Shown here piece by piece: positions 1-5,964 of a DNA stretch of 6,714 nt. This DNA comes from Pseudomonas sp. UBA5782. Its GTDB lineage: Bacteria > Pseudomonadota > Gammaproteobacteria > Pseudomonadales > Pseudomonadaceae. Position 1 is the stretch's first letter; each line of letters begins with the position of its first letter. Where the stretch lies: positions 1 through 6,714 of the forward strand of contig DIEE01000182.1 in assembly GCA_002418465.1 (NCBI GenBank). The letters run 5' to 3'. The position numbers and the translations under genes were made by a program. The notes beneath the pieces are model-generated. The model had not been told where the DNA came from. It worked only from the letters and a program-made list of their open reading frames with translations, and searched no databases.

Positions 1-233
1 GGTGGCCGATCCGCGACGGCATCCGCGCCCGCGCCAACGCCTCGCAGGGCAATCCGACGCCGGCCAGCGACTTCGCCCAGCAGTTGTTCGACGCCGTGCG
101 CCGTCCGCAGCGTCCGCGCCTGCTGCGCCTGGGCAACGGCAGCCAGGCGCTGCCGCTGCTGGCGCGCTGGTTGCCCAAGGGCTTGCTGGAGAAGGGCCTG
201 CGCCGGCGCTTCGGACTCAACGTGGCGCTGTGA
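1..233 (+). CDS. C-terminal end of a short-chain dehydrogenase/reductase (SDR)-like protein, 5' truncated
   Basis: The reading frame is open from the window edge (first full codon at base 3) to the TGA at 231-233, leaving 76 residues. The visible part resembles the substrate-side C-terminal tail of bacterial SDR oxidoreductases: an 'IR..I..RAN' segment, then 'ASDFAQQLFDAV', a stretch on arginine/leucine-rich 'RPRLLRLGNG', and the ending 'LLARWLPKGLLEKGLRRRFGL'. Tails of the form LLP..LL...L.RRFGL are common in Pseudomonas SDR proteins. The Rossmann glycine motif and the catalytic Tyr-x-x-x-Lys would lie upstream, outside the window, so neither cofactor binding nor activity can be checked. The substrate is unknown. 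The family call rests only on tail similarity and is moderate. A 69-bp gap separates it from ynfA on the same strand. Confidence 0.6.
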   Translation, partial: WPIRDGIRARANASQGNPTPASDFAQQLFDAVRRPQRPRLLRLGNGSQALPLLARWLPKGLLEKGLRRRFGLNVAL

Positions 234-239
234 AGCCGG

Positions 240-266
240 CGGGCGCGATCTGAGCCGCCGCGCCTG
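240..266 (+). terminator. GC-rich stem-loop after the SDR-like gene, weak terminator candidate
   Basis: Bases 240-247 can pair with 259-266, with core GGCGCG at 242-247 and CGCGCC at 259-264, around an 11-base loop. This lies 6 bases after the stop codon. An alternative stem, 237-242 with 255-260, competes with it. No T-run follows, so it does not fit a classical intrinsic terminator. It may only reflect high local GC content. Confidence 0.2.
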
Positions 267-272
267 TAGAAT
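267..272 (+). promoter_or_regulatory. possible -10 element upstream of ynfA
   Basis: TAGAAT matches the sigma-70 consensus TATAAT at five of six positions and lies about 30 bases before the GTG start at 303. No convincing -35 hexamer sits 16-18 bases upstream. It also abuts the 240-266 stem-loop. This is a weak candidate only. Confidence 0.2.
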
Positions 273-302
273 CGGCGCTCCTTTCGATGACAAGGCCCCG
301 CC

Positions 303-635
303 GTGCTCAACTACTTCTGGTTCTTCGCCGCCGCGCTGTTCGAGATCGCCGGCTGCTACGCCTTCTGGCTGTGGCTGCGGATGGATCGCAGCCCGCTGTG
401 GATCGCCCCCGGCCTGCTGGCGCTGACGGCGTTCGCGCTGATCCTCACCCGCGTCGAAGCCGAATTCGCCGGTCGCGCCTATGCCGCCTACGGTGGCGTG
501 TACGTCTGCTCGGCGCTGTTCTGGCTGGCTTTCGTCGAGCGTACCCGGCCGTTACCCAGCGACTACCTTGGCGGCGCGGTGTGCCTGCTGGGCGCGGCGA
601 TCATCCTGTTCGGCCCGCGCCTGTCGCACAGCTGA
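303..635 (+). CDS. ynfA: YnfA/UPF0060 family small inner-membrane protein
   Basis: This 110-residue, highly hydrophobic protein has four predicted membrane helices at about residues 4-24, 31-50, 59-79 and 87-106. It matches the YnfA (UPF0060) family in length and signature: an N-terminal 'LFEIAGCYAFWLWLR' with the conserved glutamate (E14) in helix 1, an 'AYAAYGGVYV' segment in helix 3, and 'LGGAVCLLGAAIILFGPR' in helix 4. The family resembles small multidrug resistance proteins, and some enterobacterial members are linked to efflux; the substrate here is unknown. The start is GTG at 303: an in-frame TGA at 288-290 rules out anything further upstream, and the next internal Met (residue 27) would delete helix 1. 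A short AAGG at 292-295 is the only Shine-Dalgarno candidate. The gene converges on the EamA transporter with a 10-bp gap. Confidence 0.93.
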   Translation: MLNYFWFFAAALFEIAGCYAFWLWLRMDRSPLWIAPGLLALTAFALILTRVEAEFAGRAYAAYGGVYVCSALFWLAFVERTRPLPSDYLGGAVCLLGAAIILFGPRLSHS

Positions 636-645
636 AACGGCTGCT

Positions 646-1545
646 TCAGGCCGGCGTCGGCGCCACCACCACGACCGGCCGCGGCTTGCGGAACACCAGC
701 AGGTTGCCGGCCATCACCAGCACCAGGCCGCAGAGCGCCGGCAGCGTCCACTGGTAGCCCTCGACGAACGCCGAGATGTTCAGCGCCACCACCGGGAACA
801 GCACCGTGCAATAGGCGGCGCGCTCCGGACCCATGCGCCCCACCAGGGTCAGGTAGGCGGTGAAGCCGATCACCGAGCCGGGAATCGCCAGGTACAGCAG
901 CGAGCCGACGTAGCGCGCGCTCCAGTCGAAGCTCAGCGGCGTGCCGCTGACCAGACACACCGCGAGCAGCGCCAGGGTGCCGTAGAGCATGCCCCAGGCG
1001 TTGGTGCTCAGCGGGCGCAGGCCGGCCTTCTGCTGCAGGCTGGACAGCATGTTGCCGGCCGAGAAGCACAGCGTACCGAGCAGCGCCAGGCCGAGGCCGA
1101 TCAGGGTTTCGCGGCTGGCGGCGTGGCCGGCCAGTTCCGGCCAGAACAGCAGGCCCAGCCCGAACAGCCCGAGCGCGCCACCGGCCATCACGTTGAGGGC
1201 AATGCGCTGGCCGAAGAAGATCCGCGCATTCAGCGCGTTCCACAGCGTCGCGGTGCTGAACACCACGGCGATCAGCCCGCTGGGTATCCACTGGCTCGCG
1301 GTGTAGAAACACAGGAAGTTGACGCAGAACAGGCACAGACCCTGGGCCACGCAGAGCAGCTGCGCGCGGCGATTCAGACGCTGTAGACTCCCGCGCAGCA
1401 GCAGGTAGGCGAACAGCACCAGCGCCGCCAGGGCGAAGCGATAGGCGATGGAGGCGGCGATGGCGACGTCGCCCATCTGCAGCTTGATGGCGATCCAGGT
1501 GGTGCCCCAGATCAGCACGGTTAGCAGGTACAGCGAGAGGTTCAT
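646..1545 (-). CDS. EamA-family (drug/metabolite transporter superfamily) permease
   Basis: This 299-residue inner-membrane protein has about ten hydrophobic helices (roughly residues 4-21, 30-50, 64-82, 90-108, 117-135, 148-166, 182-200, 213-233, 242-260, 266-286). They form the two five-helix EamA repeats of DMT-superfamily exporters. Typical features are the N-terminal 'LLTVLIWGTTWIAIKLQMG', the helix-2 'AYRFALAALVLF', and a second-repeat region with 'YLAIPGSVIGFTAYLTLVGRMGPERAAYCTVLFPVVALNISAFVEG', where the 'P..A.....L.PV.A' pattern is diagnostic. A short basic, then valine/proline-rich tail ends the protein. Relatives export amino acids, metabolites or drugs; the sequence does not identify the substrate. 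The ATG at 1543-1545 is supported by GGAG 5 bases upstream and by an in-frame stop on the minus strand at 1561-1563. It is divergent from the large hybrid kinase. Confidence 0.93.
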   Translation of the reverse strand: MNLSLYLLTVLIWGTTWIAIKLQMGDVAIAASIAYRFALAALVLFAYLLLRGSLQRLNRRAQLLCVAQGLCLFCVNFLCFYTASQWIPSGLIAVVFSTATLWNALNARIFFGQRIALNVMAGGALGLFGLGLLFWPELAGHAASRETLIGLGLALLGTLCFSAGNMLSSLQQKAGLRPLSTNAWGMLYGTLALLAVCLVSGTPLSFDWSARYVGSLLYLAIPGSVIGFTAYLTLVGRMGPERAAYCTVLFPVVALNISAFVEGYQWTLPALCGLVLVMAGNLLVFRKPRPVVVVAPTPA

Positions 1546-1550
1546 GATAG

Positions 1551-1554
1551 CTCC
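1551..1554 (-). promoter_or_regulatory. ribosome binding site of the EamA permease
   Basis: The minus strand reads GGAG followed by 5 bases and then ATG. With the in-frame stop at 1561-1563, this fixes the permease start at 1545. Confidence 0.6.
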
Positions 1555-1683
1555 GGCAATTCACTATGAATGCCGTGAAGTCTGCCGTGCTGCGTGGCCG
1601 GGCGCTTGCACACTCTTGCGCTTTTGCGCCACGCAAACAGTCTTCTCCGCCACGGCACCGAGCCGCGCTCCGGCGGTCTTACA

Positions 1684-1692
1684 TGCAATAAT
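1684..1692 (+). promoter_or_regulatory. candidate extended -10 promoter for the CheB/CheR hybrid kinase
   Basis: TGcAATAAT is a TGn extended -10 followed by a hexamer matching TATAAT at five of six positions, in an otherwise GC-rich stretch. The sequence 17 bases upstream (CGCGCT) is not a -35 match, as expected if the extended -10 compensates. Transcription would start near 1698-1700, giving a leader of about 50 bases that includes both dyads at 1706-1729. Confidence 0.4.
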
Positions 1693-1705
1693 CTCCGCCC
1701 TCCCC

Positions 1706-1729
1706 GACCGAGGTCATCCGCCGGCGGAT
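1706..1729. promoter_or_regulatory. two adjacent dyads in the leader of the hybrid kinase gene
   Basis: GACC-GA-GGTC (1706-1715) is directly followed by the perfect 14-bp palindrome ATCCGCCGGCGGAT (1716-1729), which ends 9 bases before the Shine-Dalgarno. The 14-bp palindrome has no spacer, so it suits a dimeric regulator site on DNA better than an RNA hairpin. Its position downstream of the candidate -10 would suit repression. No regulator is identified. Confidence 0.35.
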
Positions 1730-1738
1730 CAAACGCTT

Positions 1739-1744
1739 AGAGGA
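1739..1744 (+). promoter_or_regulatory. ribosome binding site of the hybrid kinase
   Basis: AGAGGA lies 4 bases before the ATG at 1749. Another ATG at 1745-1747 is out of frame with the kinase. The kinase frame has a stop (TAA, 1689-1691) and no start codon between that stop and 1749, so the start is well fixed. Confidence 0.7.
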
Positions 1745-1748
1745 ATGC

Positions 1749-4700
1749 ATGGAATCCACCTCGTCCGACCATCCGCCCGTCCCACAGAACGGCGCCACGC
1801 TTCCCAGCCACCTTGAGTTCCCGATCATCGGCATCGGCGCATCCGCAGGTGGCCTGCAAGCGGTACGCACTTTGCTCCAGGCGCTTCCGACGGATTGCGG
1901 CATGGCGGTGGTGGTGGTCATGCACCTGTCGCCCGATCACCCGAGCGAATCCGTCCGCCTGTTGCAGACCGCCACCGCGATGCCGGTGCAGGAAGTCAGC
2001 AAGCCCGTGCCGATAGAAAAGCAGCGCGTCTACGTGATTCCGCCGGGCAAGCTCCTGACGATGAACGACGGCTACCTTCGCGTCGTCGATGGAGAGCCCC
2101 GCCGCGGTGCCCACGTGACCATCGATCTGTTCTTCCGCACCCTGGCCGACGCCCACAAGGAACGGGCATTCTGCGTGGTGCTTTCAGGTACCGGAAGCGA
2201 TGGCGCGGTAGGTCTTTCGCGGATCAAGGAACAAGGTGGCGTGACCCTGGTGCAATGCCCGGACGAAGCGGAGTATGCCGGCATGCCGCGCGCCGCCGTC
2301 GAAACCGGGCAGGTCGACCTGGTGCTGCCGCTGCGAGAAATGGCGCTCAAGCTGGTCGAGCTACAGCGCAACCTTTCCAGCCTTACCCTCCCATCCGCCG
2401 ATCCCGAAAGCGAACTCGGCCTCAAGGTGGACAGCTCCCCCGACACCGAAAGTACGCGGGCTGCCGAAAACGCCTTGTACGAGGTCATCGACCTGCTTCG
2501 CAGCCGCACCGGCTACGACTTCCGGCACTACAAGCGCGCGACGGTGCTGCGCCGTATCGAGCGCCGCATGCAGGTCAACAGCCTGCCCGACCTGCCCAGC
2601 TACCACGCTCATTTGCAGGCCAATCTCAGTGAAACCTCCGCCCTGCTCGGCGACATGCTGATCGGCGTGACCAACTTTTTCCGCGACCGCGAAGCCTTCG
2701 AAGTGCTGGAGCGCGAGGTAATCCCGCAGCTGTTCTCCGGCGACCCGGAAAGCGAACGAGAAATCCGCGTGTGGTCGGCCGCCTGCTCGACCGGCGAGGA
2801 AGCCTACTCGCTGGCGATGCTGCTGTGCGACCAGGCAGAAAGAGAGCACCGCCCGGCGAAGATTCAGGTGTTCGCCACCGACATCGACGAGCGAGCCATC
2901 ACCGTCGGGCGCTCGGGCGTGTACCCGGAAGCCATCGCCACCGATGTTCCTGCGTCACGGCTGAGCCAGTTCTTCACCAGGGAGCAGAGCCATTACCGGA
3001 TCAAGAAGAGCGTGCGCGAGACGGTGCTGTTCGCTCAGCACAGCCTGCTACGCGACCCGCCCTTCTCCAAGCTCGATCTGATCTGCTGCCGCAACTTGCT
3101 GATCTACCTCAGCCGCGAAGTGCAGCACGACATCCTGCGCATGTTCCATTTCGCCCTGCGTCCGGGCGGCTACCTGTTCCTCGGCAGCTCGGAATCCGCC
3201 GACGTCTGCAGCGATCTTTTTAGCGCGGTGGACAAGAAGAACCGCATCTACCGCGCAGAGATCGGCGCTCATTCCTCGCGCTACATGCCACTGCCAGCTG
3301 TGGCCGGCTTCCAGCGCAAGGCCCTGCCGATCAAGGAACGCCCCGAGACGCGCAAGGTGATGCATACCGAAGTGCACCGCCGCGCGCTGGAGCAGTACGC
3401 GCCGCCCAGCCTGATCGTCAATCACGACACCGACATCGTGCACATGAGCGAACGCGCCGGGCGCTTTCTGCAGCACGTCGGCGGCGAACCTTCGCGCAAC
3501 CTGCTGACCCTGGCGCAGCCGGACCTGCGCGCCGAACTGCGCAGCATGCTGTTCCAGGCCATCCATACCCGCAAGAACGCCGAGGCGCGCCGGGTACGCC
3601 TGAACCGCGATGGGCGCAGCAGCCTGGTCAACCTCGAAGCGCGGCCGTTTGCCGACCCGATAACGGGCGGCGACTACGTGCTGGTGCTGTTCGATGAGTT
3701 CGAGGATGGCGTGCCGGCTCCGCTCGCCGAGTCGCTGGACGATGCCCAGGATTCGATGCTGAGGCGCCTCGAGGATGAACTGCGCAGCACGAAGGATCAG
3801 TTGCAGAACATCATCGAACAGTCGGAAACCTCGAACGAGGAACTCAAGGCCTCCAACGAGGAACTGCAGGCAATCAATGAGGAGCTGGTCTCCACAACCG
3901 AGGAGCTGGAAACCAGCAAGGAAGAACTGCAGTCGATCAACGAGGAGCTGATCACCGTAAACCACGAGCTGAAAACCAAGGTCGAGGAAACCGGCAAGAT
4001 CAACGACGACCTACAGAACCTGATCGGCTCCACCGAAATCGCCACGCTGTTCGTCGACCGTGGTCTGCGGATCAAGCGCTACACCCCTCGGGTTGCCGAG
4101 ATTTTCAGCGTGATCCCCTCGGACGTCGGTCGGCCGCTGCTGGATATCAGCCACCGGCTGGATTACGACGACCTAGCCCGCGACGTTTCCCAGGTGTTCG
4201 AGTCACTGCGCCCGATCGAACACGAAGTGCGTGACAGCGAAGGCAACTGGTACATCGCCCGGCTGCTGCCCTACCGCACCACCGAGGACCGCATCGAAGG
4301 CGCGGTCCTCACCTTCGTCGACATCAGCGAACGGCGTCAGGCCGAAGAACGGCTGCGCTCCGGCGAGGAGCTCATGCGGCTGGTGGCCGAAAGTACGCGC
4401 GACTACGCCATCATCACACTGGATACCGAAGGGCTGGTCACCAGCTGGAACAACGGCGCGAAGATCACCTTCGGTTACGACGAGGAGGAAACCCTTGGCA
4501 AACCGGCGGACATCATCTTCGTCCCCGAGGACCGTGCCGCCGGCATTCCGCAACGGGAAATGGCCAAAGCTCGCGATGCCGGCCGCGCCGAGGACGAACG
4601 CTGGCATCAGCGCAAGGACGGCAGCCGCTTCTATTGCAGCGGCGTGATGACCCCGCTGGTCAACGCTCACCTGCGCGGCTACGTGAAGATCGCCCGCGAC

Positions 4701-5879
4701 CTGACCGACGCCAGGAACCAGCAATTGCAGCAGGAAAGTCGTCTAAATCAGACGCGCAACAGCGTCCAGCTCAAGGACGAGTTCTTCGCCATCATGTCGC
4801 ACGAACTCAAGCACCCTCTGAATCTCATCCAGCTGCATGCCGAGTTGCTCAGTCGACGTCCGGAAACCGCGGCCTCGCCGCTGCTTTCGCGTTCCGCGCA
4901 GACCATCCAGCAGGCAGTCCGCAGCCAGGCACGGATCATCGATGACCTGCTCGACCTGTCGCGGGTGCGCACCGGCAAGCTCAAGCTGAACCGGGCTCCA
5001 TTGGACTTCCGCGCGCTGATCGATGAAATCGTCGAGGTCGCGAGCGTGGAAGCGGACTCACGCCGGATCGACCTCAACATTGAGCAGCGGCTCGATCAGG
5101 AGCCGCTGATCATCGAGGCCGACCCCACGCGGATCGAACAGATCGTCTGGAATCTGGTGAACAATGCGCTGAAATTCACCGCCGACGGCGGCAAGGTGAC
5201 GCTGATCGCCGAACCGGAGCAGGGCATGGCGCGGCTGCAGGTGAGCGACGATGGGCAAGGCATAGAAGCGGAATTTCTGCCCAAGGTCTTCGACCTGTTC
5301 AACCAGGCCGATGGCCGACATGCCCAACGCAACCGGGACGGCCTGGGGATTGGCCTGTCGCTGGTCAGGCAACTGGCGGAAGCCCATGGCGGGCGTGTCG
5401 ACGTTGCCTCTCCAGGGCCGGAACAGGGCAGTACGTTCAGCGTCTGGCTACCACTGCACGCGCGCCAGCACCCACCCGTGAGCACCAAGATCGTGGAAAC
5501 GGGCAAACTCAAAAACCTGCGCATCCTTCTTGTGGATGACTCGCTGGACATTCTCGAAACCCTGCAGATGCTGCTGGAAATGGAAGATGCCAAGGTGACC
5601 TCGGCCAGCAGCGGCGAACAGGCCCTGCGCCTTGCTGCCAGCGAGACCTTCGACCTGATCCTTTCCGATATCGGCATGCCGAACATGGACGGTCACGAGC
5701 TGATCCGCGCCCTGCGCCAGTTGCCACACTGCGCCGCGGTGCCCTCCATAGCCCTTACCGGCTACGGCAGCAGCGACGATGTGCAGAGGGCCACGGACGC
5801 CGGGTTCAACCAGCACATCGGCAAACCGATCGCCTACGACACACTGATCGCCACCATCGAGAAACTGCTGCACCTGTGA
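1749..5879 (+). CDS. CheB-CheR fusion hybrid histidine kinase with PAS domains and C-terminal receiver
   Basis: This 1376-residue soluble protein has no signal peptide or membrane helix. Domains in order (residues): CheB methylesterase 24-203, with the triad S32 (GASAGG), H59 and D151 (SGTGSDGA); CheR N-terminal and methyltransferase domains 240-502, with the SAM-binding 'AACSTGEEAYS' at 344-354, 'ATDID' 376-380 and 'CCRNLLIYL' 446-454; a PAS-like region about 544-652; a heptad coiled coil 662-757; a PAS_10-type domain about 752-862; a PAS/PAC domain about 869-988; HisKA 1005-1072 with H1018; HATPase_c about 1120-1238 with N1135/N1139, DDGQGI 1167-1172 and GLGIGL 1198-1203; and a receiver 1256-1376 with D1263/D1264, phosphoacceptor D1307, T1337 and K1359. 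The CheB part lacks the N-terminal receiver of chemotaxis CheB. Established family roles are glutamyl methylation/demethylation and His-Asp phosphorelay. The input signal and targets are unknown. No chemotaxis genes adjoin it. KEGG-style annotation would be 'CheB/CheR fusion protein'. Confidence 0.96.
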   Translation: MESTSSDHPPVPQNGATLPSHLEFPIIGIGASAGGLQAVRTLLQALPTDCGMAVVVVMHLSPDHPSESVRLLQTATAMPVQEVSKPVPIEKQRVYVIPPGKLLTMNDGYLRVVDGEPRRGAHVTIDLFFRTLADAHKERAFCVVLSGTGSDGAVGLSRIKEQGGVTLVQCPDEAEYAGMPRAAVETGQVDLVLPLREMALKLVELQRNLSSLTLPSADPESELGLKVDSSPDTESTRAAENALYEVIDLLRSRTGYDFRHYKRATVLRRIERRMQVNSLPDLPSYHAHLQANLSETSALLGDMLIGVTNFFRDREAFEVLEREVIPQLFSGDPESEREIRVWSAACSTGEEAYSLAMLLCDQAEREHRPAKIQVFATDIDERAITVGRSGVYPEAIATDVPASRLSQFFTREQSHYRIKKSVRETVLFAQHSLLRDPPFSKLDLICCRNLLIYLSREVQHDILRMFHFALRPGGYLFLGSSESADVCSDLFSAVDKKNRIYRAEIGAHSSRYMPLPAVAGFQRKALPIKERPETRKVMHTEVHRRALEQYAPPSLIVNHDTDIVHMSERAGRFLQHVGGEPSRNLLTLAQPDLRAELRSMLFQAIHTRKNAEARRVRLNRDGRSSLVNLEARPFADPITGGDYVLVLFDEFEDGVPAPLAESLDDAQDSMLRRLEDELRSTKDQLQNIIEQSETSNEELKASNEELQAINEELVSTTEELETSKEELQSINEELITVNHELKTKVEETGKINDDLQNLIGSTEIATLFVDRGLRIKRYTPRVAEIFSVIPSDVGRPLLDISHRLDYDDLARDVSQVFESLRPIEHEVRDSEGNWYIARLLPYRTTEDRIEGAVLTFVDISERRQAEERLRSGEELMRLVAESTRDYAIITLDTEGLVTSWNNGAKITFGYDEEETLGKPADIIFVPEDRAAGIPQREMAKARDAGRAEDERWHQRKDGSRFYCSGVMTPLVNAHLRGYVKIARDLTDARNQQLQQESRLNQTRNSVQLKDEFFAIMSHELKHPLNLIQLHAELLSRRPETAASPLLSRSAQTIQQAVRSQARIIDDLLDLSRVRTGKLKLNRAPLDFRALIDEIVEVASVEADSRRIDLNIEQRLDQEPLIIEADPTRIEQIVWNLVNNALKFTADGGKVTLIAEPEQGMARLQVSDDGQGIEAEFLPKVFDLFNQADGRHAQRNRDGLGIGLSLVRQLAEAHGGRVDVASPGPEQGSTFSVWLPLHARQHPPVSTKIVETGKLKNLRILLVDDSLDILETLQMLLEMEDAKVTSASSGEQALRLAASETFDLILSDIGMPNMDGHELIRALRQLPHCAAVPSIALTGYGSSDDVQRATDAGFNQHIGKPIAYDTLIATIEKLLHL
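3831..3977 (+). repeat. seven tandem 21-bp (heptad) repeats encoding the kinase coiled coil
   Basis: Seven consecutive 21-base units each encode a degenerate xNEELxx heptad (residues 695-743). A leucine occurs at exactly every seventh residue: 699, 706, 713, 720, 727, 734 and 741. The units have diverged at DNA level (for example AACGAGGAACTG, AATGAGGAGCTG and AAGGAAGAACTG), so this is an old, protein-selected repeat rather than a recent expansion. It forms the rigid linker between the CheB/CheR-PAS half and the PAS-kinase half and probably carries dimerisation. Confidence 0.85.
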
Positions 5880-5900
5880 CTTGCAGATTCTTGCGCTTTT

Positions 5901-5935
5901 TCGTCGGCAGTGGCTGCGCAGGCCGCCGGCGACGA
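5901..5935 (+). other. imperfect stem-loop between the hybrid kinase and the AraC-type gene
   Basis: Bases 5901-5914 can fold onto 5922-5935 as a 14-position stem with two mismatches and one G-T pair, enclosing a TGCGCAG loop. The T-run (5897-5901) precedes the stem instead of following it, so it does not look like a classical intrinsic terminator for the kinase. It could attenuate readthrough or be fortuitous GC pairing. Confidence 0.3.
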
Positions 5936-5953
5936 CGTAGGATGGCCGCAGTT

Positions 5954-5957
5954 GAGG
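5954..5957 (+). promoter_or_regulatory. ribosome binding site of the AraC-family gene
   Basis: GAGG sits 7 bases before the ATG at 5965. An in-frame TGA at 5953-5955 rules out any upstream start, so the gene is translated separately from the kinase. Confidence 0.7.
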
Positions 5958-5964
5958 TATCCGC

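Noticed and set aside
632..649. Small inverted repeat CTGAA...TTCAG covering both stop codons of the convergent ynfA/permease pair
   Set aside because: The stem is only 5 bp with an 8-base loop and has no T-run on either side, so it cannot be supported as a bidirectional terminator.
481..1386. 301-residue plus-strand open frame antisense to the permease
   Set aside because: Its translation is rich in Gln, Arg, His and Ala with no family features, as expected of the reverse complement of a GC-rich gene.
1614..1625. 12-mer TCTTGCGCTTTT upstream of the kinase, repeated at 5889-5900 just after it
   Set aside because: About one exact 12-mer pair is expected by chance in a window this size, and there is no longer flanking similarity, so it is not evidence of a mobile element or attachment site.
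563..1636. 357-residue minus-strand open frame overlapping the EamA permease
   Set aside because: It is a shadow frame of GC-rich coding DNA. Its translation is arginine/alanine-rich and low in hydrophobic segments, whereas the overlapping frame is a well-formed EamA permease with a good Shine-Dalgarno.
1616..1636. Inverted repeat TTGCG-N11-CGCAA with an internal GCGC-TTTT-GCGC hairpin in the divergent intergenic region
   Set aside because: The arms are short (5 and 4 bp), no known operator matches, and similar short dyads are frequent in GC-rich DNA. It is weaker than the 14-bp palindrome at 1716-1729.
2446..2458. 13-mer CCGAAAGTACGCG repeated at 4387-4399 inside the kinase
   Set aside because: Both copies encode Glu-Ser-Thr-Arg in unrelated contexts (a linker and a PAS start). 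The match is short and plausible by chance.
3048..3965. 305-residue minus-strand open frame inside the hybrid kinase
   Set aside because: It is antisense to the CheR-to-coiled-coil region, and its leucine/valine-rich pattern mirrors the heptad repeats. It shows no recognisable domain.
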